This document shows, in pieces, positions 36,810 through 45,179 of a stretch of 64,000 nucleotides of DNA; position 1 is the stretch's first letter; the number at the start of each line of letters is the position of its first letter. The position numbers were made by a program, and so were the translations under genes. The notes under the pieces were generated by a model. It had not been told where the DNA came from. It made no database searches and was given only the letters and a program-made list of their open reading frames with translations. Source of the stretch: HLUCCA09 sp965277275 (GTDB lineage Bacteria > Pseudomonadota > Alphaproteobacteria > Rhodobacterales > Rhodobacteraceae); the NCBI GenBank assembly GCA_965277275.1, contig CBDICG010000002.1, forward strand, positions 372,001 through 436,000, written 5' to 3'.

Positions 36810-38091
36810 TTTCAGCCACTCCGTTCGAGTCGACATACCAGGTGTGGATGCCGTTGTTGTGATAGATGGAGTTCACGCCGCGCCACTCGCGCAGCTGGTT
36901 CTTCGTCGGCTGGACGTAGCCGGTGCTGTCATGCGCGCGACTCTGGAGCAGGAGCGGCGCGCCGTCCCATTCGAACTCGTAGTAGAAACGGTGCATCGAC
37001 TTGTCGAGTGACGGGCCCGACATCCGTGCCTGATGCCAGTTCTTCCCACCGTCGATGGTGACGTCGACACGAGGGATTGTTCCGCGGCCGGACCATGCCA
37101 TGCCGGAGATGACCGTGTGGCCTGGCCCGTGCGTGATCGGCGCCTGCGGCGAGGGATTGGTGATGATGGACTTGGCGTCCATCTCCCACGTGAACCGGCG
37201 CGCTTTGCCGTTCTCCAGAAGATCGGTGTACTTGGACGTCTCTTCGCGGTGGTGCCACGGCTCGTCGCCCACCTCGATCCGGCGCAGCCACTTGACCCAC
37301 ATGTTCCCTTCCCAGCCCGGCACGACAAGGCGGACGGGGTAGCCCTGCTCGACGCGCAGCGCTTCGCCGTTCATCTTGAAGGCAACGAGGCAATCGTCCA
37401 TCGCCTTCTCGATCGGGATCGAGCGCGTCATCGCGGAAGCATCGGCACCCTCGGGCATGATCCACTTGCCGTTCGTCTTCACACCGGCCTGTTCGAGGAT
37501 CAGCCGGAGCGGCACACCTGTATACATCACGTTGTGGATCATTCCGTGGGTAAACTGGCAGCCATTGAGCTGTGCACCCCGCCACTCCATCCCGGAATTC
37601 GCAGCACATTCAAGGAAGTAGACGTGGTTCTCCCTAGGAAACCGCATCAGGTCTTCCATTGTGAAAACGAGCGGAGTGTCCACGAGGCCGTTGATCATCA
37701 ACCGGTGTTCCGAAGGATCAACGTGCGCCGCGCCCGCGTGGTGCCGCTCGAAGCAGACACCGTTGGGGGTGATGATCCCGTCGAGGTCGTGCAGCGGTGT
37801 GAAATTGATCGACGAGGTCGAATCCGCCGTCAGCCACGACACCGTGCGGCGCTGGACATGTTCCTCATGAACGGAGGGCATCCCGTACGGATTGAGGTCC
37901 ACAGGGTCGCCCAATTCCTGCATCCACGGCTGGATCTCGGTGATCGCCGGGTCCGGCGCGGCCTTCGAAAGCGTCGTGCTCGCGGCAAGGCCACCGAGCC
38001 CCCCGACGGCGCCGCCAAGGAATGCCCGGCGGGAAGGAAGCTGCCCCCCATTCTGCCGAGCGGGCTTCTGACCTTTGTACTTGGTGCTCAT
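36793..38091 (-). CDS. soxC: Sulfane dehydrogenase molybdenum subunit SoxC
   Basis: SoxC (432 aa), molybdenum-cofactor subunit of the Sox sulfane dehydrogenase, which oxidises the SoxY-bound sulfane sulfur and raises the electron yield from thiosulfate. A Tat signal SRRAFLGGAVGGLGG lies near the N-terminus. The sulfite-oxidase-like core has YFLECAANSGMEWRG with the Mo-ligand Cys, and the C-terminal dimerisation region includes WHQARMSGPSL. The ATG at 38091 follows a ribosome site; a TTG one codon earlier is rejected. It is 33 bases after soxB. Confidence 0.95.
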   Translation of the reverse strand: MSTKYKGQKPARQNGGQLPSRRAFLGGAVGGLGGLAASTTLSKAAPDPAITEIQPWMQELGDPVDLNPYGMPSVHEEHVQRRTVSWLTADSTSSINFTPLHDLDGIITPNGVCFERHHAGAAHVDPSEHRLMINGLVDTPLVFTMEDLMRFPRENHVYFLECAANSGMEWRGAQLNGCQFTHGMIHNVMYTGVPLRLILEQAGVKTNGKWIMPEGADASAMTRSIPIEKAMDDCLVAFKMNGEALRVEQGYPVRLVVPGWEGNMWVKWLRRIEVGDEPWHHREETSKYTDLLENGKARRFTWEMDAKSIITNPSPQAPITHGPGHTVISGMAWSGRGTIPRVDVTIDGGKNWHQARMSGPSLDKSMHRFYYEFEWDGAPLLLQSRAHDSTGYVQPTKNQLREWRGVNSIYHNNGIHTWYVDSNGVAENVEIS

Positions 38092-38124
38092 CAATCGTGT
38101 CCTCCGGAAATTCGGGGGGCGGGC

Positions 38125-39822
38125 TCAGGCGCCCACCACAGTCACGGTGTCGTTGGTGCCCACGGAAACGGAGCCGTGCTTGCGGATATGGCTCTCGACC
38201 ACGTCCCAGATCGGGGGGCCTTCGGTACCCTCGTTGACCGACGCCCAGCCTGCCACGACGTAGCTGCGGGAGGGGTCGATGGCCTCGCCGCTCGACAGAA
38301 GCGTCATGTCCGAGATGCGCTCACCCTGCACCTTGGAGACGTCGATCTTGTAGGCCATGCCTCCAACGCGCACCATGTCGCCGCCCTGCTGGTAATACGG
38401 GTCCTCGTTGAAGAGATTGTCCGCGACATCTTCCAGCACGACTTTCAGGAACTCGCCGGTCATCTCGATGCGGTAGCAGTTCGGATAGGTCATCGAGGTG
38501 ACGTTCCAGATATCCTCGCGCGTGATCTCTTGTCCCGGCAGGATCGACGGCCCCCAGCGCACGCCGGGCGACAGCGCGATCTCGGCGTCGCGCTCCTCGA
38601 GCATCGCGTCGAGGATCAGGTCGTCCCACGTGCCGTTGAAGTTGCCGCGCCGGTAAAGGAGGCTCTCGGACGTACCGACCACCTCGGACAACTCAGCCTC
38701 GAAAGGCGCACGCTGTTCGTCGATCAGGGCGGTCATCTCGGGGTCCGGCGTGATCACGTCCGAGAAAATCGGGATCAGCTTGGTGCGGTAGCCCATCATC
38801 CGCCCATCGCGGATGTCGAGATCCACCCGGCTGACGAACTTGCCGTTCGAGCCCGACGGCAGGATGATCGTTTCTCCCACCAGCACAGGCTCGGGCAGTG
38901 CATCATGCGTGTGGCCCGACAGGATCACGTCGATGCCCGACACGATGCCGGCCATCTTCTTGTCGACATCGAAGCCGTTGTGGCTCAGCACGACGACGCA
39001 GCCCGCGCCGAGCCCGCGCACCTCGTCGACCATCGCCTGCATGTTCTCGTCGCGGATGCCGAACGTGTAGTCGGGGAACATCCAGCCGGGATTGGCGATC
39101 GGCATGTAGGGGAAGGCCTGCCCGATCACGGCAACCATCGTGCCGCCGCGCTCGTAAAGCGCGTAGGGCTTGTAGTCTTCCGCCGGCTCGTCCCACATCG
39201 CGTCGAAGATGTTCTGGCCAAGCGCGTCGAAGGGCAGCCCGCCCACAAGCTCGCGCACCCGGTCCTGGCCCAGCGTGAATTCCCAGTGAAAGGTCATCGC
39301 GTCGGGCTTGAGCGCGTTCATGACGTTCACCATGTCCTGCCCCGCCGTCTGGTAGCAGGTGTAGGAGCCGTGCCAGGTATCGCCACCGTCGAGCAGCAGC
39401 GCATTCGGCCGGTCGGCGCGGATCGCGTTTACCACCGTCGCCACGCGATCAAGCCCGCCCATTCGGCCATAGCCCTCAGCGAGCGACGCAAAGTCATCGT
39501 AGGAAAGCGCGTAGTGCGACGGTGAGCCGTCTTCGATCCCGTAAAGCTTGCGGAAATCGGCGCCGGTGATGTGCGGCACGGCGCCCTTGTTGTCCCCGAC
39601 CCCGAGGTTGATGCGCGGTTCGCGGAAGTAGATCGGCTTCAGCTGCGCATGGATATCGGTGACATGGATCAACGAGACATTCCCGAAGGTGTCGAACTGC
39701 AGAAGCTGGTCCTGCGACAGCGCCTGCTGCGCGGCCAGCCGCGACCAGTTGCCAAAACCCGACGCCCCCACGATGGCCGATGCGGCCATGGACGCTTGCA
39801 GAAAGTCGCGGCGGGAAATCAT
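38125..39822 (-). CDS. soxB: Thiosulfohydrolase SoxB
   Basis: SoxB (565 aa) hydrolyses the terminal sulfonate from SoxY-bound intermediates as sulfate. It has a Tat signal (ISRRDFLQASMAASAIVG) and a dinuclear manganese phosphoesterase core with HVTDIHAQLKP, LLLDGGDTWHGSYT, VVLSHNGFDVD and ILSGHTHDALPEP. The 5'-nucleotidase-like C-terminal domain follows (GNFNGTWDDLILDAML). It lies 157 bases after soxA, beyond an intrinsic terminator, so it may be read by partial readthrough or from its own promoter. Confidence 0.97.
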   Translation of the reverse strand: MISRRDFLQASMAASAIVGASGFGNWSRLAAQQALSQDQLLQFDTFGNVSLIHVTDIHAQLKPIYFREPRINLGVGDNKGAVPHITGADFRKLYGIEDGSPSHYALSYDDFASLAEGYGRMGGLDRVATVVNAIRADRPNALLLDGGDTWHGSYTCYQTAGQDMVNVMNALKPDAMTFHWEFTLGQDRVRELVGGLPFDALGQNIFDAMWDEPAEDYKPYALYERGGTMVAVIGQAFPYMPIANPGWMFPDYTFGIRDENMQAMVDEVRGLGAGCVVVLSHNGFDVDKKMAGIVSGIDVILSGHTHDALPEPVLVGETIILPSGSNGKFVSRVDLDIRDGRMMGYRTKLIPIFSDVITPDPEMTALIDEQRAPFEAELSEVVGTSESLLYRRGNFNGTWDDLILDAMLEERDAEIALSPGVRWGPSILPGQEITREDIWNVTSMTYPNCYRIEMTGEFLKVVLEDVADNLFNEDPYYQQGGDMVRVGGMAYKIDVSKVQGERISDMTLLSSGEAIDPSRSYVVAGWASVNEGTEGPPIWDVVESHIRKHGSVSVGTNDTVTVVGA

Positions 39823-39935
39823 CGGTCTGTCCTTCCTTGCGCCAGCCTCGGTCGGCCATGGGCGGGGCGCGAGCCATGCCCCGAATTCGACGGTCGCATC
39901 CGCGCAATTATGCGCAGATTTGAATGTGTTAGCCT

Positions 39936-39969
39936 AAAAAGAACCCCGCTTCGGCGCACCGAGCGGGGT
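39936..39969 (-). terminator. Intrinsic terminator between soxA and soxB
   Basis: On the minus strand the arms accccgct and agcggggt (39962-39969 and 39943-39950) form a stem with an 11-base loop, directly followed by T-rich TCTTTTT. It begins about 11 bases after the soxA stop. Its form is that of a rho-independent terminator or attenuator inside the sox cluster. Confidence 0.72.
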
Positions 39970-39979
39970 CCTGCTTTCG

Positions 39980-40828
39980 TTACTGGCGAACGGCCGGCGT
40001 TTCGATCGACAGGCCGTTCGAGCGCGAGGCCACGTAGAGCTCCAGCGCGCGGAACTCGTCGGAGCCTTCGGCGAAGGTTTCCGCCCGCGTGTCCCGGATG
40101 CAGCCGCGGAAGCGGTTGTGCCGCGAGATCAGCTTGGCCTGCTTCAGACGATAGGTCGGGAAGCCATTGATCTGGCCCTGGCTCAGGTGATCTGCCCGGA
40201 TCATCCGGCCCCAATTGTCCTCGTGACAGTTGGCGCAGGAGAGCTCGAGCTGGCCAAAGCGAGTGTAGTACATCTCCTTGCCCTGCTCCCAGAAGGGCGC
40301 CGCCTCGCCGTCGATTGCGACGTTCATCGGCATACCGCGCGACTGAAGCCCGATCAGCGCCACCATGGCCTGCATGTCGCCGCTCGACCACTTCCAGGGC
40401 TCGGCTCCCATCACCTCCTGGCGATGCCCGTTGATGAGGTCTTCCATCACCACAAGCGTGCCATCGATCACCTTCGGCATCGAGGCGTGCAGCCCTGCGA
40501 ACTCCTCCGGCCCCTCGTGGCACGACGCGCAGGACTTGCCCTCCGTCCCGTCCACGGCGTTCCACAGGTCGATGGCCTGGTCGACGAAGATCATCGCCGG
40601 GTTCTCGAAGTCATCGAGCTGCATCGCCTGGGTTTGGTCGGTGCGGAACCGCCAGCCGGAATAGATCGTGCTCACGCCGTCGAGATGGTCGGGAGCGGCA
40701 GTCTCCGTCACCATTTCGGTCTCGCCGTTGATGACCAGCGTGTCCTCGTCCGGACCGCTTGCCTGTGCGGCGCCTGCTGCGAGCATGGCCGCGGCGGCGG
40801 TCGCCGCGAGAAGCGAAGTGAATTTCAT
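39980..40828 (-). CDS. soxA: Diheme cytochrome SoxA
   Basis: SoxA (282 aa), the catalytic part of SoxAX, which joins thiosulfate to the SoxY Cys oxidatively. A signal peptide ends near residue 24. Heme sites CASCH and CANCH are present, and the active-site Cys (modified to a persulfide in the family) is in RFRGCIRDTRAE. Both hemes are kept, so it is the diheme form. The gene is 78 bases after soxZ and is followed closely by the terminator at 39936-39969. Confidence 0.96.
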   Translation of the reverse strand: MKFTSLLAATAAAAMLAAGAAQASGPDEDTLVINGETEMVTETAAPDHLDGVSTIYSGWRFRTDQTQAMQLDDFENPAMIFVDQAIDLWNAVDGTEGKSCASCHEGPEEFAGLHASMPKVIDGTLVVMEDLINGHRQEVMGAEPWKWSSGDMQAMVALIGLQSRGMPMNVAIDGEAAPFWEQGKEMYYTRFGQLELSCANCHEDNWGRMIRADHLSQGQINGFPTYRLKQAKLISRHNRFRGCIRDTRAETFAEGSDEFRALELYVASRSNGLSIETPAVRQ

Positions 40829-40906
40829 GTGGATCCTCCCTGGGTCCGCCTCCCCGGCGCGGGTCGTGCGCCGGGGATCGCGGTCTCGTGCGACTGGGGC
40901 GTTGCC

Positions 40907-41236
40907 TTAGGAAACGGCGACTGCTCCGGTTTCTTCGTAGACAGAGCCGTCGTCGTCGTACCAGGTGAACTTGAACTCACCGGCTTCGGGCACAACGGCC
41001 TCGAACTCGAAATACGGGTTCGTCGAAATCGCGGGCTCCATCTTCACATCGATCACGTTCGTGCCGTTGAACTCGGCGGTGAAGCGATTGATGATCGAGC
41101 GCGGGATCGGGTTGCCACTGCTGTCCTTGCGCTGGCCCGACTCCATCGGGTGCGAGATCAGCGTCTTGATGGTGACGGTTTCGCCAGCCGAAGCGGTTTT
41201 CGGGACGCGGACGCGGGGTTTGACACCTGTTGCCAT
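40907..41236 (-). CDS. soxZ: Sulfur carrier complex subunit SoxZ
   Basis: SoxZ (109 aa), partner of the carrier SoxY. It has no signal peptide, as usual, because it is exported with SoxY. The immunoglobulin-like fold shows TLISHPMESGQRKD and PAISTNPYFEFEAVV, then FKFTWYDDDGSVY near the end. Starts 30 bases after soxY on the minus strand. Confidence 0.96.
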   Translation of the reverse strand: MATGVKPRVRVPKTASAGETVTIKTLISHPMESGQRKDSSGNPIPRSIINRFTAEFNGTNVIDVKMEPAISTNPYFEFEAVVPEAGEFKFTWYDDDGSVYEETGAVAVS

Positions 41237-41266
41237 GGTCGTGCTCTCCTAGATCTCGTGTTCCGA

Positions 41267-41683
41267 TTAGCCGCCGCAGCCGCCGATGGTGACCTTGACG
41301 GTCGCGCTTGTCTGGACGACCGAACCGTCCGACATCTTGGCCAGCGCGATGACGTCCTGCGTCCCAGCGAGACGGATCCGCGTGGAGGCGTCCTGTGATC
41401 CCGCCAGTTCGCCGAAGTTGAACGTGGCCACCGGGGGCGTCGGGTTGCCAGCGGCGAGCACCATGATCGTTGCGGCGCCCGGTGCGGAGACGGAGATCGG
41501 CACTGTGTTGCCGTTTTCCGCGATCTCGGGTGCGGTGAGCGTCACGCCCCCCTCGCCCACGGACGCGCCCGCAGCGAATTCAGCGATCAGTTCGTCCACC
41601 GCGGCGTTTGCCCGGTACGGCAGAACACCCAGCGCGGCGGCGCCAAGGCCAAGGGCCAGCGTCTCGCGACGAGAGAAGTGCAT
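41267..41683 (-). CDS. soxY: Sulfur carrier protein SoxY
   Basis: SoxY (138 aa), the periplasmic carrier to which thiosulfate is joined. A Tat signal SRRETLALGLGAAALG begins it. It ends in the required GGCGG swinging arm, with the carrier Cys at residue 136. Core segments such as NTVPISVSAP and TRIRLAGTQDVIALAKM match the family. Located 60 bases after soxX and 30 before soxZ. Confidence 0.96.
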   Translation of the reverse strand: MHFSRRETLALGLGAAALGVLPYRANAAVDELIAEFAAGASVGEGGVTLTAPEIAENGNTVPISVSAPGAATIMVLAAGNPTPPVATFNFGELAGSQDASTRIRLAGTQDVIALAKMSDGSVVQTSATVKVTIGGCGG

Positions 41684-41743
41684 GTCGTTGCTCCTATGAT
41701 TGCGCCGCTGCCCCGACGGGGCTTCGGCAAGCTGGAATCGGTG

Positions 41744-42217
41744 TTACTCGGTCAGCGTGACGAGATACGCCACGAGGTCTTCCACGTCCTGCGCCGTCAG
41801 AAGCGGCGCCACGTCGCCTTCATGTGCCTTGCCGGTATAGGCGTCACCCAACCGGATGAAGCCATCGGTCTTGTAGAAGCCTGGCATCATCGTGTCTGGG
41901 AACATGTTCTTGGCGTTGGCGACGATGCCGCGAAGCTCGGCTTCAGTCCAGCGGGAGCCTGCCCCGTCGAGCGACGGGCCGATCTCGCCATGGAACTGAA
42001 GGTCCGACAGATCGGTCACGGCGTGGCACGCGATGCAATTGCCCGCGCCTTTGTTCATCAGAACCCTGCCGTTTGCGACATCGCCGGGCGTCCCGGACAG
42101 CGACACCTCGATGGTGACCTCATCAACCCACGGTACATCCGCAGGTGCGATGGGGTTCGCAGCGACCGGCGCGGCGAACGTCAACATGGCGAGTGCGGTG
42201 AAAATATTGCGGTTCAT
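41744..42217 (-). CDS. soxX: Cytochrome c SoxX
   Basis: SoxX (157 aa), monoheme partner of SoxA. The signal peptide is NIFTALAMLTFAAPVAA, the heme site CIACH lies near residue 62, and the distal Met is probably in MPGFYKTDGF. The start at 42217 follows a strong GGAGGACAA ribosome site; the open frame continues upstream but reads through unrelated sequence. First gene of soxXYZA. A sulfide-type operator candidate lies 87-106 bases upstream. Confidence 0.95.
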   Translation of the reverse strand: MNRNIFTALAMLTFAAPVAANPIAPADVPWVDEVTIEVSLSGTPGDVANGRVLMNKGAGNCIACHAVTDLSDLQFHGEIGPSLDGAGSRWTEAELRGIVANAKNMFPDTMMPGFYKTDGFIRLGDAYTGKAHEGDVAPLLTAQDVEDLVAYLVTLTE

Positions 42218-42303
42218 TTGTCCTCCCGTGGCTCCAGCCTGTGCTGCCGCAGACTGTCTAGCTCGGCATACCGTAGCGCACGGGGTCGTGATTACGCAAC
42301 AAC

Positions 42304-42323
42304 AAATTCCGTTTCGTGAATTT
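42304..42323. promoter_or_regulatory. ATTC-N8-GAAT operator candidate upstream of soxX
   Basis: The sequence aaattc-cgtttcgt-gaattt is a perfect dyad with 6-base half-sites and contains ATTC-N8-GAAT, the form bound by sulfide-sensing ArsR-family repressors such as SqrR. It is about 87 bases before the soxX start. The likely binder is the SoxR encoded at 45715. Confidence 0.6.
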
Positions 42324-42529
42324 GCAGAACGTCGCATGGGCAGGATCGTTTCGCTGCAGTGCAGCACTGCGCAACGATGCTGCGGCACGGCAAGCATTGC
42401 CGCAACAGCGTTCCAAACCGACCTCAAGGTCGGGAAAGCGTCTTTCCCGGCCGCACCCCGGGGCGCAGGGACACGAACAAAAAGGGCGCGGCCTCTGCGC
42501 CGCCCCGCCCAAGCTCCGAAGACGCGACC

Positions 42530-43204
42530 TCTCGCCAGGCCCTGCGGCGCCGCGCGGCACTCCCCAGCACAGCCAGACCGATCAACACGAGCGGCACCGG
42601 CCGGGAGCGGGATCACCTTCGGTACGCTGTCGCCGATGGCAATCGTGACCATCGCGCAGGTCACGGCATCCGTGACGTCCAAAACCCCCTCATTCATTTG
42701 CAGGCTCGCGAGGGACTTGTTTGTCACCAGCCACCCCGTGTCCGATGTTCAAGTGCCGTCGAGGATGTCGAGGCCCCTCACCCAAGTCCGGCGGGCAGGA
42801 GGCCCGCATGAACTGAATATGTGGCGAAGCTCCTGGCGCCAGTGGTCGCGACCAACCCGGTTCTGGCATCGAAACTCCCACAAGGTTGGTCTACGCGCGC
42901 GCATCCGCGCCAGCCAAAAACGAAGCGGTGGAGTCGATGAGCCACCCCACCCCGTCAGAGCCCATGATTTCAACCTGGCCAGGCGCAAGGAACGGACCGG
43001 GCGAACGAGCTTCGATACCCGTACCGCCCAAGCCTGCGACTAGGGTGGGGGGATGGCAAAGTCGTGTCGATCGAGCCCGAAGGCACCAGCGAAACCGCTG
43101 CCGACCGCACCGAAGGAAAACAACACCTCAGCGGCCGAAGACGCTGTGGCAGACACAGCCATGCCAACCGCCGCAACGAGTGAGAAGATCCCGGCGCGCG
43201 ACAT
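42530..43204 (-). pseudogene. Frameshifted VPLPA-CTERM exported-protein gene
   Basis: From the ATG at 43202-43204 the minus strand encodes a clean signal peptide (SLVAAVGMAVSATASSA, then AEVLFSFGAVGSGFAG). The frame then breaks at a C6 run at about 43045-43052. One extra C restores TLVAGLGGTGIEARSPG and DGVGWLIDSTASFLAGADAR. A second break sits in a GC dinucleotide run, after which CGSFDARTGLVATTGARSF continues. A further frame reads LDVTDAVTCAMVTIAIGDSV and VIPLPAG. A last shift inside the sorting domain leads to PLVLIGLAVLGSAARRRRAW. The parts in order make one exported protein of about 220 residues with a VPLPA-CTERM tail. It is either a true pseudogene or a gene with sequence errors at slippery runs. 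Confidence 0.6.
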
Positions 43205-43310
43205 CAAACTACGTTGTCACAAAGCCTTACCCTGCGGAAACCTTGCACCGCGTCGTAACAACGTCCCTGCCCGTCCGCTCGCAAAAAAATGGCCGACAAG
43301 AGCCACCTGT

Positions 43311-43919
43311 TCAGTCAAACGTCCCGTCGTCGCGCTCCTGAATGCGGCGGGCGTGGTATCGCTGGAAGTCCTCGCCGGTCTCCTCGACCATGTCATAGCG
43401 CTTCTCTGCGACCCACGTGAACATGTCGAGCGACGTACCCCTGCCGAACGCGCCGGGCATCACCGCGACGGCAGCCTGAGCCACGGTCTGGCCCTCCGGC
43501 ATCTCGTCGGGCAGGAACAGGATCGACGGGGTGAAAAGAACGCCCCACTTGCGCGCCAGATCCTTCTCGGCGCGGGCATCGCCATCGAGATCGACAGCCT
43601 CCCGATCGCCATAGAGGTTGAGCTGCACGACAAAGAAGTTCTCTTCGATGAAGGCCGAGACCTCCGGGTCGCTGAAAACCTCCTCGTGCATCTTCGCACA
43701 GTAGATGCACCCGCGCTGCTCGAAGAAGATCGCCATGCGCTTTCCCTCGGCCGTCGCCTCTTCAAGGTCTTCGGCCATGTCGAGGAACGTGTCGCGCATC
43801 CACGTCTGCTTGTGGAGCCCATCGTCCCCGATCCAGCCTTCCGCAGAAACAGGCGCTACTGCGCCAAATCCGACGGACACGAGCGCGGCAAGCGCGGCAC
43901 GGCGGGCGATCTTCATCAT
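43311..43919 (-). CDS. soxW: Periplasmic thioredoxin SoxW
   Basis: SoxW (202 aa), thioredoxin-fold protein thought to keep Sox carrier thiols reduced with electrons from SoxV. The signal peptide is AALAALVSVGFGAVAPVSA. The redox motif is GCIYC in FFEQRGCIYCAKMHEE, and the cis-Pro side is in LFTPSILFL. Located 18 bases after soxV. The gap to the next gene, soxX, is 1.1 kb. Confidence 0.92.
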   Translation of the reverse strand: MMKIARRAALAALVSVGFGAVAPVSAEGWIGDDGLHKQTWMRDTFLDMAEDLEEATAEGKRMAIFFEQRGCIYCAKMHEEVFSDPEVSAFIEENFFVVQLNLYGDREAVDLDGDARAEKDLARKWGVLFTPSILFLPDEMPEGQTVAQAAVAVMPGAFGRGTSLDMFTWVAEKRYDMVEETGEDFQRYHARRIQERDDGTFD

Positions 43920-43937
43920 GGTCTTTCCTCCCGAGGT

Positions 43938-44684
43938 TCACCCCATCGCGGGGATGTAATTCAGCATCCATTCGGCGATGCGGTTCATGCTGTTGGTGCC
44001 GATCAACACGCCAAAGATGATCAGCATTGCCCCCATCACCTTTTCCATCTTGTCGAGATGCCTGCGAAAGCCCTGCATCCAGCGCATGAAGGGCCCGATG
44101 AACATCGCCGCGAGGATGAAAGGCGCGGTCATCCCGACACCGTAGGCAAAGAGGAGCGTTGCCCCCCGGGTTGCCCCTTCCGCCTCAGTCGCCGCAGTGA
44201 ACAGGATCGCCGCCAGCACTGGGCCGACGCAAGGCGTCCAGCCAAAGGCGAAGGCGAGCCCGATCACGTAGGACCCCAGCAGCGACATATTGGACGTCTC
44301 CCCCGCATCCGACCGAAACTGCCGGTAGAGGATGCCGATCCGGAACACGCCCAGAAAATGGAGCCCCATCGTCACGATGAGGGCGGCGGCGATCATGCGC
44401 ATCCAGTCCATGTACTGCGCTACAAGCTGGCCCAGCGCGGAAGCCGTCGCGCCGAAGGCCATGAAAACGGTGATCACGCCCAGCGAAAAGAGCGTTGCAG
44501 ACATCACCGCTCGCACGCGCACCGGGGGCGCCAGTACGGCCGTGCCGTCCGGGTTGGCGGAAATCTGGTTCATCCCGACCCCGGCCATGTAGGATAGGTA
44601 GAAGGGCACGATCGGCAGGATGCACGGCGACAGAAACGAGATCAGGCCCGCCGCCAGAGCACCCATGTAGGTCACGTCCAGCAT
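43938..44684 (-). CDS. soxV: CcdA-family thiol electron transporter SoxV
   Basis: SoxV (248 aa), six-span membrane protein of the CcdA/DsbD type that moves reducing power from cytoplasmic thioredoxin to SoxW. The two active Cys lie in FLSPCILPIVPFYLSYMAG near the N-terminus and FGWTPCVGPVLAAILF near residue 155, both with the family Pro residues. First gene of the leftward sox set, divergent from soxS with 78 bases between starts. Confidence 0.94.
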   Translation of the reverse strand: MLDVTYMGALAAGLISFLSPCILPIVPFYLSYMAGVGMNQISANPDGTAVLAPPVRVRAVMSATLFSLGVITVFMAFGATASALGQLVAQYMDWMRMIAAALIVTMGLHFLGVFRIGILYRQFRSDAGETSNMSLLGSYVIGLAFAFGWTPCVGPVLAAILFTAATEAEGATRGATLLFAYGVGMTAPFILAAMFIGPFMRWMQGFRRHLDKMEKVMGAMLIIFGVLIGTNSMNRIAEWMLNYIPAMG

Positions 44685-44762
44685 GGCTCCCCCCTTCCGG
44701 ACGTTGTCTTATTCTCGTATTCATATTATGCTCAGTGTTATCGACCCGTCAATCGGTGCCCC
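44685..44762. promoter_or_regulatory. Divergent soxV/soxS promoter region
   Basis: This 78-base region is AT-rich (44708-44750) in contrast with its GC-rich surroundings and must hold both promoters. It contains two direct TATTC elements nine bases apart but no full ATTC-N8-GAAT dyad. SoxR binding is likely by analogy with other sox clusters. Confidence 0.45.
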
Positions 44763-45176
44763 ATGCGCATGCCCTTTCGCTCTCTCCGGCTTCGGCTCCA
44801 GATCCTGGCGCTTGCCGCGCTGCTAGGCGGCGCTGCGCAGACCTACGGCGCCGAGCCACAGCACGCGCTTGTCATCGTCGAACAGCCGGGCTGCCACTAC
44901 TGTATCCGCTGGCATGACGAGATCGGCCCGGCCTATCCCAAGACCGCCCTTGGTGCCTTCGCGCCCCTGCGAAGCGCGCAGCTGCGCGACCCACCCGGCG
45001 ATCTGACCTACGCCCGGCGCGTGATGTTTACCCCAACGTTTATCCTGGTCGATGCGCAAGGCGCTGAACTCGCCCGGCTTGAAGGCTACCCGGGAGAGGA
45101 CTTCTTCTGGCCGATGATAGAACGGCTCGTGGCCGACACGGCGGGCTTTGATCCCGATGCTCCAAGAGAGAACTGA
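44763..45176 (+). CDS. soxS: Thioredoxin-like SoxS
   Basis: SoxS (137 aa), periplasmic thioredoxin-like protein reported to reactivate SoxY. The signal peptide spans about residues 1-30. The redox motif is C44-H-Y-C47 in VEQPGCHYCIRWHDEIGP, with RRVMFTPTFILVD holding the cis-Pro. It is divergent from soxV and followed by the DUF336 gene after three bases. Confidence 0.9.
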   Translation: MRMPFRSLRLRLQILALAALLGGAAQTYGAEPQHALVIVEQPGCHYCIRWHDEIGPAYPKTALGAFAPLRSAQLRDPPGDLTYARRVMFTPTFILVDAQGAELARLEGYPGEDFFWPMIERLVADTAGFDPDAPREN

Positions 45177-45179
45177 ACC

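Larger units (their letters stand above)
42218..43310. other. 1.1-kb soxW-soxX gap
   Basis: An unusually long gap inside an otherwise tight sox gene set. It holds the soxX promoter area with the ATTC-N8-GAAT dyad at 42304-42323 and the frameshifted VPLPA-CTERM gene at 42530-43204. No other gene was found. Confidence 0.6.

Noticed and set aside
38081..38094. TTGGTGCTCATCAA as an FNR box before soxC
   Set aside because: One half-site base is wrong, and the sequence overlaps the soxC start codon, where it would be of little use; probably chance.
37033..39525. Long plus-strand open frame of 830 codons
   Set aside because: It lies antisense to soxB and soxC, which have full family motifs; the frame is His/Arg/Asp-rich and results from GC-biased third positions.
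43053..44597. Plus-strand open frame of 514 codons
   Set aside because: Antisense to soxV and soxW, both with clear motifs and signals.
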